Source: Xanthomonas hyacinthi (GTDB lineage Bacteria; Pseudomonadota; Gammaproteobacteria; Xanthomonadales; Xanthomonadaceae). From it: DNA of 64,000 bases. The notes below the pieces were generated by a model. It searched no databases, was not told the origin of the DNA, and worked only from the letters and a program-made list of their open reading frames with translations. The translations under genes and the position numbers were made by a program. Within the stretch, counting starts at the first letter, position 1. Every line of letters begins with the position of its first letter. Below are positions 15,536 through 24,390 of the stretch, piece by piece. The stretch lies in contig NZ_CP043476.1 in the NCBI RefSeq assembly GCF_009769165.1, forward strand, positions 3,479,001 to 3,543,000, given 5' to 3'.

Positions 15536-17383
15536 TCAATTCCCCGGCATACTCCAAACCTGCCCTTTAACCCCACGCACGCGCGCATCCCCCGCGCTAT
15601 CCAGATCGAACACGATCACGCTGTTCTCGCCCTTGCTTTGCATCGGCGCCGGGAAATACAGCGCCCGCTGCGGCCCGATCTTCCAATGCCGCCCCAGGTT
15701 GTGGCCGTTGGCCCAGGCGAAGCCTTTGCCGAAGACACGCATGTCCAGGAAGGTGTCGGTGGGGGTGCCGATCTTGACGGTGCCGCGGTGGAAGGCGGGG
15801 CCTTCGACCTTGGCGGTGGTCCAGCCGGTGAGCTTGCTCGGCTCGTCCATCGGCAGCGGGAAGGTCTGCCAGCCGGTCAGCGGCTTGCCGTCGAGCAGCA
15901 CGGGGTCGACCAGGCCGGCGCGGCCGTCGGGCAGGTGGGCGCCGTAGTTGATGCGGCCGCCGTTTTCCACCAGCACGTCCACGGTGTGGGGGCCGGCGGG
16001 GATGTCCACGTCCACGGCCACTTGCTGCAGGCGGCGCTCGGCGCTGCCGGCGAGGGTGCGGTCGATGTAGACGCGGGCGTAGTCGCGCACCTCGCCCAGG
16101 TACAGGCTGCCCTTGCGCGGGCCGGTGACGGTGGTGCGGTAGAGGATGTAGCCGTAGGCCTGGCCGTAGCGCTCCATCGGCTGCGGGGTGTCGGTGGTGG
16201 CGGCCGGCGCGGGCAGGTTGTCCCACAACGAGGCGGATTCGCGCAGCGGGGTGGCGGGCAGGTCGGCGAAGCGGATCGGCTTGGGCAGGGCGGGCGGCTG
16301 CACGCCGGTGACGCGGGCGATGGCGTCGCGGAACAGGGCGAACTTGGGCGTGGGCCGGCCGGCTTCGTCCAGCACGGCGTCGTAGTCGTAGCTGGTGGTC
16401 TGCGGGGCGTAATGGTCGCTGGCGTTCTTCTGGAAGTTGGCGCCGTTCATGAAGCCGAAACTGGTGCCGCCGACGAACATGTAGAGGTTGGCGGAATGGC
16501 CCTGGCGCAGGATCCATTCGAATTCGCTGGCCTGCTTGGCGGCGTCGGTGGCGGCGTGTTTGGCGCCCCACTGGTCGAACCAGCCGGCCCAGTATTCGCC
16601 CACCATCTGCGGCTGGCCGGGGCGGAAGGTGGCTAGGCTCTGGAAGGCTTTTTCGGCGTCGCCGGGGCCGAAGTTCACCACCGCCAGGGTGTCGGGCAGG
16701 GTGCCGTTGGCCAGCACGTCGGCGCCGTCGGCGGTGAACAGCAGGGCCTTGTCGAAGCCGGCCTTGACGAACATGGCGCGGTTGGCCTGCATGTAAGCGT
16801 GGTCGTCGTTGTAGGAGCCGTATTCGTTCTCGACCTGCACGGCGATGATGGGGCCGCCGTTGTGGTTGAGCTTGGGCTTGACCTGCGCGGCGACGGCGGC
16901 GAGGTAGGCCTGGCTGGCGGCGAGGAAGCGCGGGTCCTGGCTGCGCACGCGCATGCCGGGTTCGGCGAACAGCCAGGCGGGATAGCCGCCGGCTTCCCAT
17001 TCGGCGCAGACGTAGGGGCCGGGCCGCAGGATCACGTTGAGGCCCTGCGCGGCGGCTTCGTCGATGAAGGCGGCCAGGTCGTTGTTGCCGCTGAAATCGA
17101 ACTGGCCCTGGCGCGGTTCGACCAGGTTCCAGAACACGTAGGTCTCCACGGTGTTCAGGCCCATGGCGCGCGCTTTCTGCAGGCGGTCCTTCCAATAGGC
17201 GCGCGGGATGCGCTGGAAGTGGATGGCGCCGGAGATGATCTGGTACGGCTTGCCGTCGCGGGTGAAGTGGTTGCCCTGGGTGGCGAAGGCGGGCCATGCG
17301 CTGGCGTCGGCCGCGTGCACGGCGGTGGCGGGCAGGGCGAACGCCAAGGCGAGGGCGAGGGCAGCGAGGGTCTTGCGTGGCAT
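15536..17383 (-). CDS. nixL: GH35 beta-galactosidase of the N-glycan cluster
   Basis: The 615-residue exported enzyme has a Sec signal ending near VHAAD. Its GH35 barrel carries ISGAIHFQRIPR, GPYVCAEWEAGGYPAWL, the acid/base in QVENEYGSY (Glu187) and the nucleophile in MVGEYWAGWFD (Glu263). The C-terminal half holds the jelly-roll domains usual for the family. Length and motifs resemble the Xanthomonas manihotis beta-1,3-galactosidase. In the X. campestris nixE-nixL set the last gene is the GH35 member, matching position here. It would remove terminal galactose from plant antennae such as Lewis-a. It is the last gene of the operon, 146 bases after nixK, with no terminator evident behind it. 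Confidence 0.93.
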   Translation of the reverse strand: MPRKTLAALALALAFALPATAVHAADASAWPAFATQGNHFTRDGKPYQIISGAIHFQRIPRAYWKDRLQKARAMGLNTVETYVFWNLVEPRQGQFDFSGNNDLAAFIDEAAAQGLNVILRPGPYVCAEWEAGGYPAWLFAEPGMRVRSQDPRFLAASQAYLAAVAAQVKPKLNHNGGPIIAVQVENEYGSYNDDHAYMQANRAMFVKAGFDKALLFTADGADVLANGTLPDTLAVVNFGPGDAEKAFQSLATFRPGQPQMVGEYWAGWFDQWGAKHAATDAAKQASEFEWILRQGHSANLYMFVGGTSFGFMNGANFQKNASDHYAPQTTSYDYDAVLDEAGRPTPKFALFRDAIARVTGVQPPALPKPIRFADLPATPLRESASLWDNLPAPAATTDTPQPMERYGQAYGYILYRTTVTGPRKGSLYLGEVRDYARVYIDRTLAGSAERRLQQVAVDVDIPAGPHTVDVLVENGGRINYGAHLPDGRAGLVDPVLLDGKPLTGWQTFPLPMDEPSKLTGWTTAKVEGPAFHRGTVKIGTPTDTFLDMRVFGKGFAWANGHNLGRHWKIGPQRALYFPAPMQSKGENSVIVFDLDSAGDARVRGVKGQVWSMPGN

Positions 17384-17497
17384 GGGGGCCTCTCGAAAAG
17401 GGCACTACGAATTGGAAGGCGACCGGCGATGCGGTACGCGCGCAACGCAGTTCGTCTGCGTCACGCGCGCGGGGAAAACGGAGTGGGGGAATCAACC

Positions 17498-17524
17498 AAT
17501 CCCCATTCCCCAATCCCCAATCCC
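17498..17524. repeat. short AATCCCC tandem-like repeat between nixK and nixL
   Basis: Degenerate repeats of ATTCCCC/AATCCCC fill the gap between nixK and nixL. The same type of repeat appears at 43795-43823, 47486-47520 and 62284-62418, always between genes. Confidence 0.65.
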
Positions 17525-17529
17525 GGCTC

Positions 17530-19878
17530 TCAAACGAACGACGGCGGAAGGTCTTCCTTGGCTGCGCCGAATGCAGGATTCGGCTTCGGGCCCATCTTCA
17601 GTTCCAGGGTGCCGCCGGCGGCGAGGTCGGCGTGGCGCAGCCAGCTGCGGGTGTAGGGCTTGCCGTTCCAGCGCGCGCGCTGGATGTAGACGTTGGCGGC
17701 GCTGTTGCCGTGGGCGACGACGCTGAGCGTGCGGCCGTGGCCGACATCGACGTCGGCGCGCTTGAACAGCGGGCTGCCGAGCACGTAGGTGGCGCTGACC
17801 GGGTCCACGGCGTAGAAGCCCAGGGCGCTGAGCACGAACCAGGCGCTCATCTGCCCGCAGTCCTCGTTGCCGGACAGGCCGTTGCGCGCGTCGTGGTATT
17901 GCTCGCGCAGCAGCCGCCGCACCATCGCCTGGGTCTTGTACGGTTGCCCGGCGTAGGCGAACAGGTAGGCCACGTGGTGGCTGGGCTCGTTGCCGTGTGC
18001 GTACTGGCCGACCATGCCGTCGATGTCCGGTGGGGCGTCGGCCGGCAGTTCGGAGCTGGTGGAGAACAGTTCGTCGAGCTTGGCGAGGAAGCCGTCGCGG
18101 CCGCCGAACAGTTCCATGTAGCCGTACAGGTCGTGCTGGTTGAGGAAGGTGGCCTGCCAGGCGTTGGATTCGGTGAAGTCGCGCCACTTTGCCATGTGGC
18201 CCATCGCGCGCGGGTCGAACGGGGCGGCCCAGTCGCCGTTGCTCAGCCGCGGCTGCACGAAGCCGCTTTTGCGGTTGAACACATTGCGGTAGTTGCGCGA
18301 GCGTTCGCGCAGGGCGCTTGCTTCCTTGGTGGCGCCGGCGGCCTGCGCCAGGTGCGCCACTGCCCAGTCGTCGTAGGCGTATTCGAGGGTGCGGCTGACC
18401 GCTTCGTCGACGCTGTCGCTGGGGATGTAGCCGCGCTTGCGGTACTCGTCCAGGCCGTGCGTGGTGTCGTCCATCGCGCGCTTGCGGTAGGCCGGCCAGG
18501 CGGCGGCGTAGTCGATGCCGGTAAAGCCCTTGGCGTGCGCTTCGGCCAGCACCACGGCGGAGTGGTAGCCGATCATGCAGCCGGTCTCCACGCCTTGCAG
18601 CGGCCAGATGCCGACGCCGTCCGGGCATTCGTTGGCGCCGCGCACCAGGCACTGCACCAGGTCGGGCACGCGTTCGGGCTGCACCAAGGTCAGCAAGGGG
18701 TGCAGCGCGCGATAGGTGTCCCACAGCGAATAGGTGCTGTAGTTGTGGTAGCCGGCGGGCGCCTGGTGCACCTGCAGGTCCATGCCGCGGTAGCGGCCAT
18801 CGGTGTCGCTGAACAGGGTCGGCGCGAGCAGGCTGTGGTACAGGCCGGTGTAGAAGATGCGCTGCTGCGCGTCGTCGTCGTCGTCGCTGTCGATGTGCAC
18901 CCGCGCCAGTTCCTTCTCCCACGCGGCCACCGCGGCGGCGTGCACGCGCGCGAAATCGAAGTCGGGCAGTTCGGCGTCGAGGTTGGCCAGGGCGTTCTCG
19001 GCGCTGACCGCGGAGATGCCGACCTTGACCAGCAGCGGCGCGTCGGCCGCATCGGGGTAGTGCAGCGCCACTTTCAGATGGGTGCCGTCGGCCTGGCGTG
19101 CGCTGGCGGCCAGCGGCTGGTCTTCGGAGTAGAGCTGCGCCTTGGCGAACGGCCGCGACAGGCGCATGGCGAAGTAGATGTAGCGGCCCGGCGCCCACTG
19201 GTACACGCGGCGCCCGCCGGTCAGGGTGCGCGCATCGACGATGCGCAGTTGCGCGTCGCTGACCCGGGTCGCGATCTCGGGCTTGTCCTGCATGCCGTGG
19301 CACAGGTCCAGCAGCAGGTGCGCCGGCTTGCCCTTGGGGAAGTGGTAGCGGTGCAGGCCGGCGCGCGCGGTGGCGGTCAGCTCGGCGTGCACGCCGCTGT
19401 CCTTCAGGCGCACCCGGTAGTAGCCGGGCGAGGCGGCTTCGTCGGCATGGTCGTAGCGCGAGCGGTAGCCGGCGTCCGGATCTTGCAGGGTGCCGGGCGC
19501 CAGCTTCACGTCGCCGGTGGCCGGGACCACCAGGAAATCGAGCAGGTCGCCGATGCCGGTGCCGGACAGGTGGGTGTGCGAGAAGCCCATGATCGAGCCA
19601 TCGGATGCGTGGTAGCCGGAGCACGCATCCCATACCGCGTTGTAGGTGTCCGGGCTCAGCTGCACCATGCCGAACGGCAGCGTGGCGCCGGGGAAGGTAT
19701 GGCCGTGGCCGCCGGTGCCGATGAACACGTCGACGTGGCGGGTGAGCTCGGCCTTGGCGCGCGCGTCGGCGGGCAGCGCGTAGCTGCCCGCGCGCGCCTG
19801 CGCCAGGCGGGCGATGCCGCTGCTGCCGAACAGGGCCAGGGCGATGGCGCCCTGCAGGAAACCGCGTCGTGTGGCCAT
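17530..19878 (-). CDS. nixK: GH92 alpha-mannosidase
   Basis: The 782-residue enzyme carries the GH92 signatures GTGGHGHTFPGA (residues 54-65), HGNEPSHH (about 627-634) and GNEDCGQMSAW (about 670-680), the last two forming the calcium-dependent active site. The ATG at 19878 has GAGGA upstream and starts a twin-arginine-like signal (TRRGFLQG), indicating export. In X. campestris NixK removes the alpha-1,3-mannose of the plant core first, which must precede xylose removal by NixI; the same role is expected here. It follows nixJ across a REP pair. The family's usual length is 700-780, so it is complete. Confidence 0.95.
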   Translation of the reverse strand: MATRRGFLQGAIALALFGSSGIARLAQARAGSYALPADARAKAELTRHVDVFIGTGGHGHTFPGATLPFGMVQLSPDTYNAVWDACSGYHASDGSIMGFSHTHLSGTGIGDLLDFLVVPATGDVKLAPGTLQDPDAGYRSRYDHADEAASPGYYRVRLKDSGVHAELTATARAGLHRYHFPKGKPAHLLLDLCHGMQDKPEIATRVSDAQLRIVDARTLTGGRRVYQWAPGRYIYFAMRLSRPFAKAQLYSEDQPLAASARQADGTHLKVALHYPDAADAPLLVKVGISAVSAENALANLDAELPDFDFARVHAAAVAAWEKELARVHIDSDDDDDAQQRIFYTGLYHSLLAPTLFSDTDGRYRGMDLQVHQAPAGYHNYSTYSLWDTYRALHPLLTLVQPERVPDLVQCLVRGANECPDGVGIWPLQGVETGCMIGYHSAVVLAEAHAKGFTGIDYAAAWPAYRKRAMDDTTHGLDEYRKRGYIPSDSVDEAVSRTLEYAYDDWAVAHLAQAAGATKEASALRERSRNYRNVFNRKSGFVQPRLSNGDWAAPFDPRAMGHMAKWRDFTESNAWQATFLNQHDLYGYMELFGGRDGFLAKLDELFSTSSELPADAPPDIDGMVGQYAHGNEPSHHVAYLFAYAGQPYKTQAMVRRLLREQYHDARNGLSGNEDCGQMSAWFVLSALGFYAVDPVSATYVLGSPLFKRADVDVGHGRTLSVVAHGNSAANVYIQRARWNGKPYTRSWLRHADLAAGGTLELKMGPKPNPAFGAAKEDLPPSFV

Positions 19879-19940
19879 GGCGTGTCCTCGAGATGTGCAG
19901 CGGAGAGGTTGAGGTCTGGGAACTGCGGTGGAGACGGCGG

Positions 19941-20008
19941 TTGTGGGAGGGACTTCAGTCCCGACGCTTTCTCGGGAATGCGCGTCGCGACTGAAGTTCC
20001 TCCCACAA
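19941..20008. repeat. inverted REP pair between nixJ and nixK
   Basis: TTGTGGGAGGGACTTCAGTC is answered by its near-perfect complement ending TCCTCCCACAA, forming a long hairpin. One of four such elements in the window, three of them within the nix operon. Such repeats stall exonucleases or pause polymerase and can tune expression within operons. Confidence 0.85.
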
Positions 20009-20024
20009 CACGCCGCGAGCGGCA

Positions 20025-21470
20025 TCAGTTGCGCAGCAGATGCGGCTTGCGCTGGTGCAGGTCGACGATCAGTTCGCCGAACAAGGTGTTGGCCCAGGCG
20101 AACCAGGCGCGGGTGAATGTGCTCGGGTCGTCCTGGTCGAAGGCTTCGTGCATGAAGCCGCTGCCGGCGTCGGTGCTTTTCAGCCACGCCAGGCATTGGC
20201 GGATCTGCGCGTCGTCGTCGCTGGCCAGCGCGTACTGCATGATCGACATCGGCCAGATCATGCGCAGTCCGGCATGCGGGCCGCCCACGCCTTCGGCGGC
20301 GCGGCCCTTGAAGAAGTACGGGTTGCGCTCGCTCCATGCCAGCTGGCGGGTGCGCAGGAACAGCGGGTCGCGGCGATCGCAGCAGCCCAGGTAGGCCAGG
20401 CTCAGCAGGCCCGGCGCGTTGGCGTCGTCGATGAACAGCTGGTTGCCGTAGCCGTCCACCTCATACGCCCAGAACGCTTGCCCATCGGCATCGCGCATCT
20501 GCCCGAACTTGTGCGTGGCGGTCTCGACTTCGTCGGCCAGCGCGCGGCATTCGCCAGCGAAGGCGGCATCGTGGTGCAGCGCTTCGCTCATCGTCGCCAG
20601 CTGGCGCAGCGACGTCACCGCGAACAGGTTGGCCGGCACGAACAGCGGGTACACGCAGGCGTCGTCGGACGGGCGGAACATCGAGTGGATCATGCCGTTG
20701 GGCTTGGTCGGCTGGCCGTAGCCCTCCAGCACCAGGGTCTCGGTGGCCAGCGGCGAGGGGCGCTGGAACGTGTAGGGGCCGCGGTCGTGCAGGCGCTGCT
20801 GCTCGCGGAAGGTCTTGACCACCACGTGCATCGCCGCGCGCCAGTCGTCGTCGAGCGGGGCGGTGTCGCCGCTGGCGCGCCAGTAGTCGTGCGCCAGCCG
20901 GATCGGATAGCACAGCGAATCCACTTCCCACTTGCGCTCGCCGACGCCGGGCTTCATCTCGGTGATGTCGTCCACCGACCATTTCAGGCGCTGGCGCTTG
21001 CCGTCGGGCAGGAACGCATTGGCATAGGGATCGAGCTGGATGCAGTAGGCCTGGCGCTGGATCAGGCCATGGAACATGCGCCGCAGCGCCGGATCGTGTT
21101 TGGCCAGCGGGATGTACGGATGCACCTGCGCCGAGGAATCGCGCAGCCACATGGCCTCGATGTCGCCAGTGATGACGAAGGTATCCGGCTTGCCGTTGCG
21201 GGTGCCGGCCTCCACCGTGGTATCGAGCGTGTTCGGATAGCAGTTCTCGAACAGCCAGGCCAGGCGCGGATCGCCGATGCCGGCCTTGACCGTGCGCAGG
21301 TGCTGCTCCACCGCGGCGCTGACGAAGCGCCGTTGCGCCGGTGCCGGGCGCTTGCTGGGCAAGCCTGCCGCCGCTGCGCCGGACGCGGCGAAGCCGGGCA
21401 CGGCGCTGGCGAGCAGGCCGGCGCCGGCGGCGCTGCCGAGCAGGTGGAGGACATCGCGACGGGAGGGCAT
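20025..21470 (-). CDS. nixJ: GH125 exo-alpha-1,6-mannosidase
   Basis: The 481-residue protein has a twin-arginine signal (SRRDVLHLLG) and the GH125 core. Visible motifs are TGDIEAMWLRDSSAQ (residues 101-115) with the catalytic acid Asp, CIQLDPYANAF, the KWEVDSLCYPIRL segment and a GSGFMHEAFDxDDP segment with the proposed base Glu. It acts on non-reducing alpha-1,6-linked mannose. In X. campestris NixJ acts after NixK and NixI. It lies 140 bases downstream of nixI across a REP pair, and 146 bases before nixK. Confidence 0.95.
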   Translation of the reverse strand: MPSRRDVLHLLGSAAGAGLLASAVPGFAASGAAAAGLPSKRPAPAQRRFVSAAVEQHLRTVKAGIGDPRLAWLFENCYPNTLDTTVEAGTRNGKPDTFVITGDIEAMWLRDSSAQVHPYIPLAKHDPALRRMFHGLIQRQAYCIQLDPYANAFLPDGKRQRLKWSVDDITEMKPGVGERKWEVDSLCYPIRLAHDYWRASGDTAPLDDDWRAAMHVVVKTFREQQRLHDRGPYTFQRPSPLATETLVLEGYGQPTKPNGMIHSMFRPSDDACVYPLFVPANLFAVTSLRQLATMSEALHHDAAFAGECRALADEVETATHKFGQMRDADGQAFWAYEVDGYGNQLFIDDANAPGLLSLAYLGCCDRRDPLFLRTRQLAWSERNPYFFKGRAAEGVGGPHAGLRMIWPMSIMQYALASDDDAQIRQCLAWLKSTDAGSGFMHEAFDQDDPSTFTRAWFAWANTLFGELIVDLHQRKPHLLRN

Positions 21471-21524
21471 GTGGAACTCCTGGTGTGTCGTTGTGCGTGG
21501 TTGTGGCTCAGTGCGTCGCTTTCC

Positions 21525-21592
21525 GTAGGAGCGGCTTCAGCCGCGACCAATCGTTACCGGTAACGTCCGGTCGCGGCTGAAGCCGCTCCTAC
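21525..21592. repeat. inverted REP pair with palindromic loop between nixI and nixJ
   Basis: GTAGGAGCGGCTTCAGCCGC is followed by its full complement, and the loop itself holds the perfect 12-base palindrome GTTACCGGTAAC (21553-21564). The GTAG start matches REP families of Xanthomonas and Stenotrophomonas. Confidence 0.85.
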
Positions 21593-21610
21593 AGGGGGCG
21601 CATGTGCCGA

Positions 21611-24361
21611 TCACCGCGGGATGGGCACCGTGCCCTTGATCGAAAACGTCGCCTGTCCGCCAGGCGCGTCGGTGCCGGGCTGGCCGCCGCCGACGAACAC
21701 GCGGTAGTCGCCGGGCTGCACCGTGCGCTGGCCGGCGCGATCGACATCGCTCAGCTGCCGCGGTCCCAGCTCGAAACTCACCTCGCGCGTTTCGCCCGGC
21801 TGCAGCGTCACCCGCTGGAAGCCGACCAGGGTGCGCAGCGGCGACTGCGCGCGTTGCGGGTATTCCAGGTACACCTGCACCACCTCGTCGCCGGCACGCG
21901 CGCCGCTGTTGCGCACCTGCGTGCGCACCTGCAGGTTGGCGCCCGCCTGCAGCGTCGTCGCCGACAGCTGCGGCGCGGCGTAGGCGAAGCGGGTGTAGCT
22001 CAGCCCGCTGCCGAACGCGAACAGCGGCTCGCCCTTGAAGTAGCGATAGGTGCGGCCCTTCATGTCGTAGCTGAGGTAGGCCGGCAGGTCCTTGGTGGAG
22101 CGGTAGAAGGTGACCGGCAGGCGGCCGCCCGGGTTGACGTCGCCGGCCAGCACCTGCGCGATCGCGGTGCCGCCGGACTGCCCCGGATACCACGCCGCGA
22201 CGATCGCATCGGCATGCTGCCTGGCCCAGTTCAACGCCACCGCGCTGCCGCTCATCAGCACCACCACGAGCGGCTTGCCGCTGGCCTTGGCGCGTTCCAG
22301 CAGCGCCTGCTGCGGCGCGGGCAGGGCGAGGTCGTTGCGGTCGCCGCCGTCGAAGCCGGGCACGTCGATGCGCAGTTCCTCGCCTTCCACGTCCGGCGAC
22401 AGGCCGACGAAGGCGACCACCGCGTCCGCCTGCGCGACCGCGCGTTCGGCCTCGGCCAGTTGCGGCGCGGCCGGCGCCAGCCATTCCAGGCGCAGGCCCT
22501 GGTCCTGGCCGCGATGCTCCAGTTCCAGGCGGATGCGGCGCGGACGCGCATCGTCGAAATGCAGCACGGTCTCGACGTTGCGGCCATCGGCGTTGTGCAT
22601 GCCGGCGGGCACGTGCTTGTCCTCGGCGTTGCCGGCGACGACCAGCGTGTCGTCGATGTACAGCCGCACCGGATCGTGGCCGGCGCAATCGAAACAGCGC
22701 GCCACGCGCACCGCCAGGGTGTAGTCGCCCGGCCCGGGCGGCAGCAGCTCGCCGCTCCAGCGCACCGAGTAGCGGTCCTTGTCCACGCCCTTGGCCGGCG
22801 CCACCTGGTCCCAGTTGAAGCTGACCACGCGGTCCTGGCGTTGCGTGCGCGGCGTGCCGGCCAGATCGACGTTGTCGAAATACTCGCCACGCAGGCCGGG
22901 CTTGCCGTCGCTGCGCAAGGCGGTCTCGGGGATCATGCCGGGCACGCCGGCGGCGAGCGGCGCGCCTTGCGCGTAACGCACGTTCGCCGCGTCGAAGCGT
23001 TCGCGCAGGCCGAGCAGCGGCGTCACCGGCGCGGCCGAGGTGCCCTGGTAGTTGGCTTCCAGCGCGGCCAGCGCGTCGGCATTGGGGCCGATCACCGCCA
23101 GCCGCAGGCCTGGCTTCAGCGGCAGGGTGGCGTTGCGGTTCTGCAGCAGCACCAGCGATTGCTGCGCGGCCTGCAGCGCCAGTGCGCGGTGCGCGGCGCT
23201 GTCCACGTCCTTGGCGCCCAGCCGCGCGTACGGGTCCTTGCGCTGCGGCTGCAGTTCGCCGAGCCGGTAGCGCGCGGCGAACAGCCGCACCAGCGATTGG
23301 TCGAGCAGGGCTTCGTCGGCGTCGCCGCGTTCGATCGCCTGGCCCAGTTCGGCATAGGCGTGGCCGCAGTTGAGGTCGTGGCCGGCCTTGAGCGCGGCGG
23401 CGGAAGAGCCGGCGTTGTCGGCGCGGAAGTAATGGAACTGGGTCATGTCGTCGACCGCATCGCAGTCGGAGACGACGAAGCCCTTGAAGCCCCAGTCGCC
23501 GCGCAGGCGTCCGTTGAGCAGCCAGTCGGCGGCGCAGGCCGGGGTGCCGTGCAGCGCGTTGTAGGCGCACATCACCGAACCGGCGCGGCCCTCGACGATG
23601 GCGGCGCGGAACGCCGGGGTATAGGTCGCTTCCAGGTCGCGCGGCGACACGTCCACGTCGAAGCCGTGGCGGCCGGGTTCCGGGCCGCTGTGCACGGCCA
23701 GGTGCTTGGGCGTGGCGATGGTGCGCGGATGCGCCGGGTCGTCGCCCTGCAGGCCGTGGATGAAGCCCACCGCCAGCTGCCCGGTGAGGTAGGGGTCCTC
23801 GCCGTAGGTCTCCATGCCGCGGCCCCAGCGCGGGTCGCGGAAGATGTTGATGTTCGGCGACCAGATGGTCAGCCCGGCGTAGCGCGGGTGGTCCTTGCCG
23901 GGGCCGCCGGCGAGATTGAACTTGGCGCGCGCCTCGGTCGAGGTCACCGTGCCGACCTGCTCGAGCAGGCCGGTGTTCCAGGTCGCGGCCAGGCCGATCG
24001 CCTGCGGGAACACGGTGGCGTAGCCGTTGCGGGCGATGCCGTGCAGGCCCTCGCTCCACCATTCGTAGGCCGGTATGCCCAGGCGCGCAATCGCCGGCGC
24101 ATCGTTCATCGCCTGCGCGATCTTTTCCTCGCGGGTCATCTTCGCCACCAGCGCGGCGGCGCGGTCGTCGGCGTCGTCGGCATGCGCGAGCGGGGAGGAG
24201 AGCAGCCCGAGCACGCATGACACCTGTAGGAGGGACTTCAGTCCCGACCGGGTGTTACCAATAAGGCGTCGGGACTGAAGTCCCTCCCACAAAAGTACCT
24301 CGCCCAGCACCGCCACCGACGTCGGCGAGCCGAACAGCACGGTGTGCGCATCGTCCAGCAT
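21611..24361 (-). CDS. nixI: GH3 beta-glycosidase (beta-xylosidase NixI) with PA14 insertion
   Basis: The 916-residue GH3 enzyme shows RWGRGMETYGEDPYLTG, TPKHLAVHSGPE, KGFVVSDCDAV with nucleophile Asp299 and a second alpha/beta domain. A PA14 carbohydrate-binding module is inserted at about residues 490-640 (LRGEYFDN to LHFDDARPRRIRLELEHRG). A fibronectin-III-like domain closes it. In X. campestris NixI cleaves the beta-1,2-xylose of plant N-glycans. The start is uncertain. An ATG at 24361 is 29 bases after nixH, but the first 50 residues are partly encoded by a REP pair (24225-24291). A hydrophobic signal-like segment (VLGLLSSPLAHADD) follows. An alternative GTG near 24226 would give a short signal without positive charge. 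The frame is open into nixH, but that longer reading is not a real fusion. Confidence 0.9.
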   Translation of the reverse strand: MLDDAHTVLFGSPTSVAVLGEVLLWEGLQSRRLIGNTRSGLKSLLQVSCVLGLLSSPLAHADDADDRAAALVAKMTREEKIAQAMNDAPAIARLGIPAYEWWSEGLHGIARNGYATVFPQAIGLAATWNTGLLEQVGTVTSTEARAKFNLAGGPGKDHPRYAGLTIWSPNINIFRDPRWGRGMETYGEDPYLTGQLAVGFIHGLQGDDPAHPRTIATPKHLAVHSGPEPGRHGFDVDVSPRDLEATYTPAFRAAIVEGRAGSVMCAYNALHGTPACAADWLLNGRLRGDWGFKGFVVSDCDAVDDMTQFHYFRADNAGSSAAALKAGHDLNCGHAYAELGQAIERGDADEALLDQSLVRLFAARYRLGELQPQRKDPYARLGAKDVDSAAHRALALQAAQQSLVLLQNRNATLPLKPGLRLAVIGPNADALAALEANYQGTSAAPVTPLLGLRERFDAANVRYAQGAPLAAGVPGMIPETALRSDGKPGLRGEYFDNVDLAGTPRTQRQDRVVSFNWDQVAPAKGVDKDRYSVRWSGELLPPGPGDYTLAVRVARCFDCAGHDPVRLYIDDTLVVAGNAEDKHVPAGMHNADGRNVETVLHFDDARPRRIRLELEHRGQDQGLRLEWLAPAAPQLAEAERAVAQADAVVAFVGLSPDVEGEELRIDVPGFDGGDRNDLALPAPQQALLERAKASGKPLVVVLMSGSAVALNWARQHADAIVAAWYPGQSGGTAIAQVLAGDVNPGGRLPVTFYRSTKDLPAYLSYDMKGRTYRYFKGEPLFAFGSGLSYTRFAYAAPQLSATTLQAGANLQVRTQVRNSGARAGDEVVQVYLEYPQRAQSPLRTLVGFQRVTLQPGETREVSFELGPRQLSDVDRAGQRTVQPGDYRVFVGGGQPGTDAPGGQATFSIKGTVPIPR
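24225..24291. repeat. inverted REP pair inside the 5' coding region of nixI
   Basis: TGTAGGAGGGACTTCAGTCC and its complement form a hairpin. Unlike the other REP pairs this one lies inside an open frame, encoding residues about 24-46 of NixI ahead of the signal-peptide core. Confidence 0.8.
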
Positions 24362-24390
24362 GGCAGGCCGACGTGTCTTCCCCCTCCGCG

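Noticed and set aside
17296..20394. A 1032-residue plus-strand frame opposite nixK
   Set aside because: Antisense shadow of nixK with biased valine/glycine/arginine content and no motifs. The same holds for long plus-strand frames opposite nixH (24373-27387) and the receptor (32169-35126).
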